Made by a program: the position numbers and the translations under genes. From contig JAQBNV010000531.1 in the NCBI GenBank assembly GCA_028288395.1, forward strand, positions 1-7,800: a stretch of 7,800 nt of DNA, written 5' to 3'. The DNA comes from Adhaeribacter sp. (lineage in GTDB: Bacteria > Bacteroidota > Bacteroidia > Cytophagales > Hymenobacteraceae). The notes beneath the pieces are model-generated. The model did no database searches and was not told the origin of the DNA. It saw only the letters and a list, made by a program, of their open reading frames with translations. Below are positions 1 to 5,815 of this stretch, one piece after another; position 1 is the stretch's first letter; every line of letters begins with the position of its first letter.

Positions 1-69
1 AGTTTTTTCCTGTCCGCCAATAATTGGCCCTTTGCATTCTGATTCAATGATAACTTCCTTTACCTTCAT
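1..69 (-). CDS. Possible 5' end of a gene cut by the left edge
   Basis: Reading leftwards from an ATG at 69-67, 23 codons stay open to the edge of the window, beginning MKVKEVIIESECKGP. An in-frame TAG lies five codons before the ATG, so the start is well bounded. It has the same orientation as galK, whose stop lies 283 bp upstream. The composition (alternating charged and hydrophobic residues, then a GG pair) is compatible with a real protein. I do not recognise the family and 23 codons could be chance. No convincing TAnnTTTG promoter was found just upstream. It could be a further gene of the galactose locus, but nothing in the visible residues shows that. Confidence 0.35.
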   Translation of the reverse strand, partial: MKVKEVIIESECKGPIIGGQEKT

Positions 70-108
70 TCTTATCAATTTTGCCTAACTACCGGATAAA
101 CGGAGTTC

Positions 109-181
109 GTTCCGGTTATCAGTCCTATGGATATACACATTTATTCCGTTTAGCCGTCCAAAATCAACCGATAACCGGAAC
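109..181. repeat. Perfect 12-bp inverted repeat, 49-nt spacer
   Basis: The left arm at 109-120 reads gttccggttatc and the right arm at 170-181 reads gataaccggaac, its exact reverse complement. Pairing stops at the bases immediately inside and outside the arms. There is no T-run on either side, so it is not a classical intrinsic terminator. It lies 40-112 nt before the ATG of the partial minus-strand gene, so it could form a leader structure or a spaced two-site operator. The function is unknown. Confidence 0.55.
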
Positions 182-310
182 TGGCCTAATGAATATACTA
201 TATGTAAAGAAGTATAAAGAAAAATATAGAATATTTTGTTCTTCCTTTCTCCCTCTTATATATAAAAATAAAAGTCCCTGGAAAAAAGTAGGTTACGGGG
301 TTGTTTGCGT

Positions 311-336
311 CCAGGTGAGCCTTGCTTCACGTCTGG
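311..336 (-). terminator. Weak hairpin just after galK
   Basis: On the minus strand, four base pairs (CCAG/CTGG), a 2-nt bulge and four more pairs (GTGA/TCAC) enclose an 8-nt loop. The structure starts about 16 nt after the galK stop, a suitable place for a 3'-end structure. There is no T-run after it, so intrinsic termination is doubtful. It may only protect the 3' end, or be chance. Confidence 0.3.
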
Positions 337-351
337 TAAATAATTACGATT

Positions 352-1518
352 TTATATTTTATAACCGCCTGCCCCATCTACCAGCTGGTAATTGTTTATT
401 TCCGTTACGATGTCGTATTCGCGGGCGTATTCATCGGTTAAAAAATTATTAAACTTATGCACAGCATCTTTCCGGACCAGGCTGATGGTACAACCACCGA
501 AACCCCCGCCCATCATGCGGCTGCCGGCACAATAAGGTAGTTGCAAAGCAGTATCTACCAGGAAATCCAATTCCGGGCAGCTAACTTCGTAATCATCGCG
601 GAGCGATTGATGCGAGGCCGTCAGCAAGGCGCCCAGTTCTTCAAAGTTCTTCTGACTCAGGGCTTCGGCGGCTTTTAAAACGCGCTCGTTTTCCAGCACC
701 AGGTGTCGGATGCGTTGCTGCTGCACCGGGTCCGAAATGAGCGCCAGGTGCTCGGTTGTTAAGTCGCGGAACCCTTGCACGCTGGCGTCTTTGCTTTTCA
801 CTTCGGCCAAAGCATTGGCAGTTTCCTGCACCCGTTCCGAATATTTGCTGCCGGCCAGTTCGCGTTTTACCTTCGTATCGGCTAATAGCCAGGCCCAATC
901 TTTCATATCGGCATCGACGTACTCCGACCTAAGTTGATTAAAATCCAGGATCATGAGTTTTCCTTCCCGCGAAAACTGCGAAGCATACTGGTCCAGCAGG
1001 CCGCTGTTTACTTTCAGGTATTCGTGCTCTACCCGCTGGCACATTTTAACCAAGGTCAGATCGTCCATTTCGGGTGCATAAGCGACCCGCAGAGCATTCA
1101 TGATGGCTACTTCCATGGCCGCCGACGAAGACACCCCCGAACCAATGGGCACATTGCCCCAGACAACGGCTTCAAAGCCTTGTTTCAGCGGGTATTGGTT
1201 GCCAAAAATAGTAATGCAGCCGTAGGTATATTTCTCCCAGCTTTCGGCGGGGGTAAAAGGCTGCCCCAGCGTATATTCCATTTTCGCGTGGTAATTCTGG
1301 CCAAATACGGAAACCTTTTGGTCGGTGCGCGGCCGCAGGAGAACAATTACCCACCGATTGATGGCCGCCGGCATGGAAAGACCCAGGTTATAATCGGTAT
1401 GCTCCCCAATAATGTTGATGCGGCCCGGCGCATAGGCTACCATGGTGGGGGCGCCGCCAAATTTCTCTTCGAAGTAACTGCTGGTACTTTGGATATATTT
1501 TTCCAGTTCGGTATTCAT
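352..1518 (-). CDS. galK: Galactokinase
   Basis: Cytoplasmic GHMP-family kinase that phosphorylates alpha-D-galactose to galactose-1-phosphate with ATP, the first committed step of the Leloir pathway. At 388 residues it matches the usual length. The galactokinase signature GRINIIGEHTDYN is at residues 32-44 and supplies the catalytic arginine (R33) and sugar-binding E39, H40 and D42. The ATP-binding loop PIGSGVSSSAA is at 124-134. The catalytic-base segment GLLDQYAS places the aspartate at D176. The third GHMP motif, GSRMMGGGFGGC, is at 332-343. All catalytic residues are present. The ATG at 1518-1516 sits directly before the expected N-terminal sequence. It lies 121 bp downstream of a LacI-type regulator on the same strand, which suggests co-transcription or regulation by it. 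No galT, galM or sugar transporter is visible. No clear promoter was found in the 121-bp gap. Confidence 0.96.
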   Translation of the reverse strand: MNTELEKYIQSTSSYFEEKFGGAPTMVAYAPGRINIIGEHTDYNLGLSMPAAINRWVIVLLRPRTDQKVSVFGQNYHAKMEYTLGQPFTPAESWEKYTYGCITIFGNQYPLKQGFEAVVWGNVPIGSGVSSSAAMEVAIMNALRVAYAPEMDDLTLVKMCQRVEHEYLKVNSGLLDQYASQFSREGKLMILDFNQLRSEYVDADMKDWAWLLADTKVKRELAGSKYSERVQETANALAEVKSKDASVQGFRDLTTEHLALISDPVQQQRIRHLVLENERVLKAAEALSQKNFEELGALLTASHQSLRDDYEVSCPELDFLVDTALQLPYCAGSRMMGGGFGGCTISLVRKDAVHKFNNFLTDEYAREYDIVTEINNYQLVDGAGGYKI

Positions 1519-1639
1519 AGTTTGTAGGTTTAGAAAATATTGGGGTTTACAGCCTTTTTCTTAATAGACGCAGGCAAGCTCTTTAGGTTTTGGGCCGTTG
1601 TTCTTATGAACCGCTATCACGCCCCAAAGCACCGCTGGC
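1519..1639. other. 121-bp spacer between the LacI-type regulator and galK
   Basis: This spacer would hold any separate galK promoter or operator. On the minus strand I found no good TTG-N19-TAnnTTTG pair. There is a short inverted repeat, gttc-ttat-gaac, at 1600-1611, and two similar direct elements containing GGTTTA at about 1527-1550. None is strong enough to call an operator. The two genes may be read as one transcript. Confidence 0.5.
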
Positions 1640-2662
1640 TTACCGGCGGCGCGACGATTTATTTAAGATAAGATCGGTATTTAATATTTCGGTTTTGGGT
1701 ATATAGGTTTCCAAATCAACATTAACTTGTTCGAGAAAAAGCTGGGCCGCAATTATACCCATTTCAAAAGGATATTGCATCACGGTGGTTAAGGCTGGGT
1801 CAAGAATAGCCGAGGTAGCTTCGTTGCCAAACCCCACTACGGCCACTTCTTCCGGAATACGAATATTTTTATCTTTCAGGGCCATAATGGCACCAATAGC
1901 TACCCGGTCGCTGATGGCAAAAATAGCATCCGGCGGCTGGGGCAGTGCCATAAGTTGGTTCGTGGCCTCATAGGCCTGCTTCCGGTTAAAATCAACGTAC
2001 TTAATCAGGCTGAGGTCTACCGGCAGGTTTGCGCGCTGCAGGGCATCTATATAGCCCCGCTTCCGGTTCTGGGTTAATTTAAGAAGGTCGGGCCCGGCCA
2101 GGTGGGCAATGCGTTTAGAACCCATTTTAATTAAATGTTCTACCGCCTGAAAAGCCCCGTTGTAATCATCAGCCAATACTTTGGAAGCTTCTATTTCTTC
2201 ACAAACCCGGTCGAAAAACACCAGCGGCACGCCCCGCCGCTTAATAGTTTTAAAATGATCGAAATTTTTGGTTTTTCCTGAAACCGACACAATCAGGCCG
2301 GCTACCCGGCTCGACAGCAAGGCCTGGGTATTGTTAACTTCCATTTCTTCGGACTCGCTCGACTGGCAAATCATAACGTTATAACCCGCCGCCGATGCCA
2401 CCTCCTGAATACCTTTAATCGCCGAAGCAAAAAACGGGATAGTAATATCCGGAATAATAACCCCTACAATATTGGTTTTGCTTTTGACCAGGCTTAGTGC
2501 AATGGAATTAGGCTGATAGTCGAGTTCGGCGGCTAGATCTATTACTGATTTCTTAGTTTCGGGATTAATATCGGCCGAACCCCGCAAAGCCCGCGAAACG
2601 GTAGAGACCGATATGTTTAATTGGCGGGCAATATCCTTAATCGTGACAGGTCGGTTTTTCAT
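1640..2662 (-). CDS. LacI/GalR-family transcriptional regulator
   Basis: Sugar-responsive DNA-binding regulator of 340 residues, the normal family length. The N-terminal helix-turn-helix, TIKDIARQLNISVSTVSRAL, is at residues 7-26, followed by the hinge-helix region at about 50-60. The periplasmic-binding-protein-like effector domain spans about 65-335, with IVGVIIPDITIPFFA at 65-79 and VAVVGFGNEATSAILDPALTTV at 273-294 as typical landmarks. The frame is open 14 codons further upstream to an ATG at 2704, but I chose the ATG at 2662. Family members begin four to six residues before the helix-turn-helix, and a good promoter box lies inside the extension at 2690-2697. The neighbour downstream is galK, so a galactoside or galactose regulon is likely. 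The actual effector cannot be read from the sequence. The C-terminus ends in three arginines. Confidence 0.94.
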   Translation of the reverse strand: MKNRPVTIKDIARQLNISVSTVSRALRGSADINPETKKSVIDLAAELDYQPNSIALSLVKSKTNIVGVIIPDITIPFFASAIKGIQEVASAAGYNVMICQSSESEEMEVNNTQALLSSRVAGLIVSVSGKTKNFDHFKTIKRRGVPLVFFDRVCEEIEASKVLADDYNGAFQAVEHLIKMGSKRIAHLAGPDLLKLTQNRKRGYIDALQRANLPVDLSLIKYVDFNRKQAYEATNQLMALPQPPDAIFAISDRVAIGAIMALKDKNIRIPEEVAVVGFGNEATSAILDPALTTVMQYPFEMGIIAAQLFLEQVNVDLETYIPKTEILNTDLILNKSSRRR

Positions 2663-2689
2663 GATAGCTGCTGGCGGCAAGCGCGGTCT

Positions 2690-2721
2690 CAAATATATCA
2701 ACATCCCGGTTGTTCTGGCAA
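2690..2721 (-). promoter_or_regulatory. Candidate Bacteroidota promoter of the LacI-type regulator
   Basis: On the minus strand, TATATTTG at 2697-2690 matches the Bacteroidota -7 consensus TAnnTTTG exactly. A TTG at 2721-2719 lies 21 bp upstream, in the place of the -33 element. Transcription would start near 2684, giving a short leader of about 22 nt before the ATG at 2662. It would also rule out the longer frame starting at 2704. Confidence 0.55.
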
Positions 2722-2847
2722 TGGATGTTAATTATTTCTTTTAGCAGCATTTACGGCAACGGTAAGTTGCGCATCATAGAAAAAAGGCTTCGGTTAAGTT
2801 CCTGGTACTTTGCTAAAGAATTTATTCTTTGCGGTAGAGTAAAACAG

Positions 2848-2902
2848 AACCGGTCCGGAAAATATAAACGGCATACGACCTGTTTTATTTTCCGGACCGG
2901 TT
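2848..2902 (-). terminator. Strong hairpin downstream of the T9SS-domain gene
   Basis: Positions 2848-2864 pair perfectly with 2886-2902 (17 bp, including the GC-rich core ACCGGTCCGG). After a single bulged base at 2865, four more pairs form between 2866-2869 and 2882-2885. The loop is 12 nt (2870-2881). Read on the minus strand, the hairpin begins 49 nt after the stop of the T9SS-domain gene and is followed by CTGTTTTAC, a short T-run. This fits a rho-independent terminator insulating the LacI-type regulator gene from transcription on the right. On the plus strand no T-run follows. A structured repeat element is the alternative. Confidence 0.6.
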
Positions 2903-2951
2903 AGGGTGTAAGGGGTAACCTGACTTTGCTTGGGCCAGCGCTTTACATAAA

Positions 2952-3338
2952 TCAATTAATAATAATCTTCTTTATTTCGCTGTAGTCGTCGGTTTGCAGT
3001 TTAATGTAATAAAGCCCACTGGCTAGTTTGCTCAGGTCAAGTTCTTTTTTAATAGTTTCGCCATCGTTCAGCACTTCACGGTGAATAACGTTGCCAATCA
3101 CGTTCACTACCCGCAATTCCGTTCTTTTGCCTTTGAAGCCATTAAGCGTTAGATAAACCAAACCCGTGCTGGGGTTGGGATAAACCGAAACACTTTTTTT
3201 CTCATTATCATCCGCCCGGTTAGCAAAAGGGCTGCCCGGTTGCTGGTTTTTAGTTAAATTCACTGCCGAATCAGACTGGGCAAAACCCTCCGAGCATAGC
3301 AAAAAACAAGTCAATATAAGCAGTAATTTTTTTTTCAT
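2952..3338 (-). CDS. Small secreted protein: signal peptide plus T9SS type A sorting domain
   Basis: 128 residues. Residues 1-20 form a Sec signal peptide: KKK, then a leucine-rich core, with probable cleavage after EGFA at 20/21. The cysteine at 15 is not in a good lipobox. Residues about 21-49 are a polar, low-complexity linker. From residue 50 to the end there is a T9SS C-terminal sorting domain: VSVYPNPSTG at 50-59, a central beta segment LRVVNVIGNVI at 75-85, LASGLYYIKL at 105-114 and the terminal KKIIIN. In this family the domain targets a passenger across the outer membrane through the PorU sortase and is then removed. Here almost no passenger remains. The protein may be a stand-alone domain, a decayed larger protein, or a small surface peptide. 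It is divergent from the polyketide cassette and probably unrelated. The role is unknown. Confidence 0.85.
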   Translation of the reverse strand: MKKKLLLILTCFLLCSEGFAQSDSAVNLTKNQQPGSPFANRADDNEKKSVSVYPNPSTGLVYLTLNGFKGKRTELRVVNVIGNVIHREVLNDGETIKKELDLSKLASGLYYIKLQTDDYSEIKKIIIN

Positions 3339-3393
3339 ATAGCTGATACAAAATCATTTATCTTCAGGTGTCGTACAGATTTCCTAACGTGCA

Positions 3394-3422
3394 TAAATTT
3401 ACGATTGTTTTGCTTTTTACAA
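3394..3422 (-). promoter_or_regulatory. Candidate promoter of the T9SS-domain gene
   Basis: On the minus strand, TTG at 3422-3420 is followed after 18 bp by TAAATTTA at 3401-3394, one mismatch from TAnnTTTG. This would leave a leader of about 50 nt before the ATG at 3338. A second, weaker box, TGATTTTG, lies closer to the gene but lacks an upstream TTG. The box lies within the divergent region shared with the oxidoreductase gene. Confidence 0.35.
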
Positions 3423-3479
3423 TAAAATTTATCGCGTTTTATCTTATCTATTGGATTTTATTTATATTATTATTGCACT

Positions 3480-4601
3480 ATCAGAAATTTTAAAAATATA
3501 ACCATCATTGGGGGCGGTCTGGCTGGCTTGGTGAGCGCTTTAGCGCTGGCCAGGGCGGGTGTACCTGTTACTTTGTTCGAGCGAAAAAAATATCCTTTTC
3601 ATAAAGTTTGCGGCGAATATATTTCCAACGAGGTGCGCCCTTTTCTGGAAAACTTGGGGGTAGATGTAGAATCGCTGGGACCGGCTCATATAAATAATTT
3701 TTTACTCAGCGCTCCTTCCGGCAATACGATCACGTCGCCCCTCGATTTAGGTGGCTTTGGAGTGAGCCGTTATACCCTCGATAATTACCTGGCCTCCCTG
3801 GCCCGGCAAGCAGGCGCTACTATCCGGGAGCAGACCCCAGTACAGGAACTTCGTTACCAGGGGGATAATTTCTTACTGACCCTGGCCAACGGCGAAGCGC
3901 ACCAAACCGATTTTATTCTGGGGTCTTACGGTAAGCGCAGCAACCTCGATCGCCATTTGCAGCGGCGGTTTTTCCGGCAGAGTTCGCCGTATATTGGCAT
4001 AAAATACCACCTGCGGACCGACCTGCCCAAAGATTTGATTTGCCTCCATAATTTTAAAGACGGATATGCCGGCATTTCGGCCATTGAAGAAGATAAATAT
4101 TGCTTTTGCTATCTGACTACCCGGGCCAACCTGAAGGCCAGCGGTAGCATTGCCCAAATGGAAACAAATATTCTTTCGCAAAATCCTTACCTGGCAAAAA
4201 TATTCCGGGAGGCTGAATTTTTATATGCCCAGCCCGAAGTAATAAACGAAATATCATTTGCCTCGAAAACCTGCGTCGAAAACCATGTACTTTTTTGCGG
4301 CGATGCGGCTGGTTTGATAACTCCTTTATGCGGCAACGGCATGGCCATGGCCATGCACGCGGCCAAAATTGCCAGTAGTTGCATTTTAAATTATTTAAGC
4401 GGCCAGAATAATCGGGACGAACTCGAAAAAACCTATACCCGGCAGTGGCAGCAGGCATTTAGCCAGCGGCTGCAAACCGGCCGGCTGGTGCAACAGTTAT
4501 TTGGGCGGCCGGTTCTAACCGAAATGGTTCTGCATACGTTAAAACGTTTTCCGGCCGGCCTACGCTTTTTAATGAAACAAACCCATGGCCAACCTTTTTA
4601 G
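3480..4601 (+). CDS. FAD-dependent oxidoreductase (geranylgeranyl reductase/hydroxylase-like), start codon non-canonical or lost
   Basis: Flavoprotein of the FixC/geranylgeranyl-reductase/UbiH-like superfamily, about 374 residues from the chosen start. The Rossmann motif IIGGGLAG is at residues 9-16, with the ribose-binding glutamate at about 34. CGEYIS follows at about 44-49, GSYGKRSNLDR at about 148-158, and the second FAD motif CGDAAGLITPLCGNGMAMAM at about 273-292. Adjacent to a type III polyketide synthase, it probably oxidises or reduces the polyketide. The substrate is unknown. No ATG, GTG or TTG occurs in frame between the upstream stop TAA (3423-3425) and the FAD motif. The first such codon, TTG at 3528, would remove the whole GxGxxG loop. 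I placed the start at ATC 3480, one base from ATG and ten residues before the motif, as a best guess; ATT 3450 and ATA 3498 are alternatives. A sequencing error or start-loss mutation is possible. Confidence 0.85.
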   Translation: MRNFKNITIIGGGLAGLVSALALARAGVPVTLFERKKYPFHKVCGEYISNEVRPFLENLGVDVESLGPAHINNFLLSAPSGNTITSPLDLGGFGVSRYTLDNYLASLARQAGATIREQTPVQELRYQGDNFLLTLANGEAHQTDFILGSYGKRSNLDRHLQRRFFRQSSPYIGIKYHLRTDLPKDLICLHNFKDGYAGISAIEEDKYCFCYLTTRANLKASGSIAQMETNILSQNPYLAKIFREAEFLYAQPEVINEISFASKTCVENHVLFCGDAAGLITPLCGNGMAMAMHAAKIASSCILNYLSGQNNRDELEKTYTRQWQQAFSQRLQTGRLVQQLFGRPVLTEMVLHTLKRFPAGLRFLMKQTHGQPF

Positions 4602-4614
4602 CGCACCTGTTCGC

Positions 4615-4661
4615 TTTTGGTAATATTAACCAAAACAATAGCAATACCAGCCGGTTTTGGT
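4615..4661. promoter_or_regulatory. TTTTGGT repeat cluster before the polyketide synthase
   Basis: The 104-bp gap between oxidoreductase and synthase contains the heptamer TTTTGGT three times: plus strand at 4615-4621, minus strand at 4629-4635, and plus strand at 4655-4661. The first two form a perfect inverted pair around a 7-bp AT spacer. The second and third form another inverted pair. No long T-run follows. It could be a repressor or activator site controlling the synthase-methyltransferase pair, or the 3' hairpin of the oxidoreductase message. No clear TAnnTTTG promoter was found between it and the ATG at 4706. Confidence 0.4.
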
Positions 4662-4705
4662 TATTGGTGTAAACAATTTGAAACTAATTTGCTTATAATA
4701 GCACA

Positions 4706-5815
4706 ATGAAGAGTTATATCTGTGCCATCGGTACTGCCAATCCGTCTGTGCGAATACCGCAGGTGCAGATTGCCCGCTTTATGGCTGATGCCTTGGGCTT
4801 TGATGCCGCCGATACCCGTAAACTGCAGGCTTTGTACCGGGTATCGGGCATAGAGCAACGGTTTACGGTACTGGAAGATTACAACCGATCGGTTGGTGAT
4901 TTTACTTTTTTCCCGAACACGGCCGACCTGGAACCTTTCCCGACGGTGAAAAGCCGCATGGCGGTTTATAAGCAGCACGCACTGGATTTGTCGGTGGCCG
5001 CTATTCTGGATTGCCTGGGCCAGATTCCGGAAGTTACCTTGGCTTCCATCACTCATTTAATTACCGTTAGTTGCACCGGTATGTATGCGCCCGGCCTGGA
5101 TATCGAAATATTGGAAGAGTTGCTTTTACCGACCACCATTCAGCGCACCGCCATTAATTTTATGGGTTGTTACGCGGCTTTTAATGGGTTAAAAGTGGCT
5201 GATAATATTTGCCAGGCCGATCCCAAAGCCAAAGTATTAATTGTTTGTACCGAAATCTGCACCATCCACTTCCAAAAACACAAAGAGCCCGACCATTTGG
5301 TTTCGAATGCTTTGTTTGGAGATGGGGCGGCGGCCGTACTGATGCAGGCCCGCCCCACTGAGAGCACCTGTTTGCAAATCGAGTCATTCCATTGCGACCT
5401 GGTACCCGCCGGCAAAAAAGAGATGGCCTGGCATATTTCGGATTTTGGATTTGAAATGACGCTTTCGTCGTACGTGCCCGCCATGATTAAGCAAGGTATC
5501 CGGCAACTAACCACTAACCTGCTGGCCAATTTACATTTAGATTTTTCCGAAATAAATTTATTTGCCATTCACCCGGGAGGCCGGAAAATACTCGAATGCA
5601 TCGAGCAGGAACTGGGCATTACCCGCCACCATAACCGCTTTGCTTACGATATTCTCCGCTCCTTCGGCAATATGTCGTCGGCCACGGTGTTGTTTGTACT
5701 TAAAGCCATGATGGAATCTTTAGGGTCCGAGCACCACAACCAACCGGTACTGAGCTTTGCTTTTGGCCCTGGCCTGACCCTCGAATCGATGTTAACCCGG
5801 GTGCATTATGTTTAA
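4706..5815 (+). CDS. Type III polyketide synthase (chalcone/stilbene synthase family)
   Basis: Homodimeric, cytosolic condensing enzyme that extends an acyl-CoA starter with malonyl-CoA without a carrier protein, then cyclises the chain. At 369 residues it has the usual bacterial length. The catalytic triad is intact: C155 in NFMGCYAAFNG, H289 in FAIHPGGRK and N322 in SFGNMSSATVLF. VSCTGMYAPG (121-130), NALFGDGAAAVL (201-212) and the C-terminal AFGPGLTLE (352-360) are further family landmarks. The phenylalanine in NALFGDG (F204) matches one chalcone synthase gatekeeper. The second gatekeeper position, by hand alignment, is M251 rather than Phe, so the substrate range probably differs from chalcone synthase. 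Upstream is a flavoprotein and downstream, overlapping by 8 bp, a methyltransferase, suggesting polyketide formation followed by tailoring. The product is not predictable; alkylpyrone, alkylresorcinol or a naphthalene-type phenol are options. Confidence 0.95.
   Translation: MKSYICAIGTANPSVRIPQVQIARFMADALGFDAADTRKLQALYRVSGIEQRFTVLEDYNRSVGDFTFFPNTADLEPFPTVKSRMAVYKQHALDLSVAAILDCLGQIPEVTLASITHLITVSCTGMYAPGLDIEILEELLLPTTIQRTAINFMGCYAAFNGLKVADNICQADPKAKVLIVCTEICTIHFQKHKEPDHLVSNALFGDGAAAVLMQARPTESTCLQIESFHCDLVPAGKKEMAWHISDFGFEMTLSSYVPAMIKQGIRQLTTNLLANLHLDFSEINLFAIHPGGRKILECIEQELGITRHHNRFAYDILRSFGNMSSATVLFVLKAMMESLGSEHHNQPVLSFAFGPGLTLESMLTRVHYV

Larger units (their letters stand above)
70..351. other. 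282-bp AT-rich spacer after galK
   Basis: No convincing gene is present. The plus-strand frame open from 81 into galK gives a protein without family features and runs antisense through the galK 3' end. The stretch holds a bulged hairpin at 311-336, a very AT-rich block at about 190-260, and a perfect 12-bp inverted repeat at 109-120/170-181. It probably contains the galK 3' end and the leader of the partial gene at the left edge. Confidence 0.6.

Noticed and set aside
81..452. Plus-strand open frame of 123 codons
   Set aside because: It starts at a non-ATG codon, its product has no family features, and its last 100 bases run antisense through the conserved 3' end of galK.
934..1527. Plus-strand open frame of 197 codons
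   Set aside because: It lies entirely antisense to galK, whose kinase motifs are all intact.
2710..2904. Plus-strand open frame of 64 codons in the spacer right of the LacI-type regulator gene
   Set aside because: It covers the -33 element of the regulator promoter and the 2848-2902 hairpin, has no recognisable features, and its composition looks non-coding.
3451..3475. TTG followed by TATTATTG as a promoter for the oxidoreductase gene
   Set aside because: The spacing is about 14 bp, too short for a -33/-7 pair, and the box has a mismatch.
4678..4699. TTGAAA and TATAAT before the synthase as a sigma-70 promoter
   Set aside because: The spacing is only 10 bp, and the TATAAT lies 6 bp before the ATG, leaving almost no leader; Bacteroidota promoters do not use this consensus.
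4661..5056. Minus-strand open frame of 131 codons
   Set aside because: It is a shadow of the type III polyketide synthase and shows no motif of its own.
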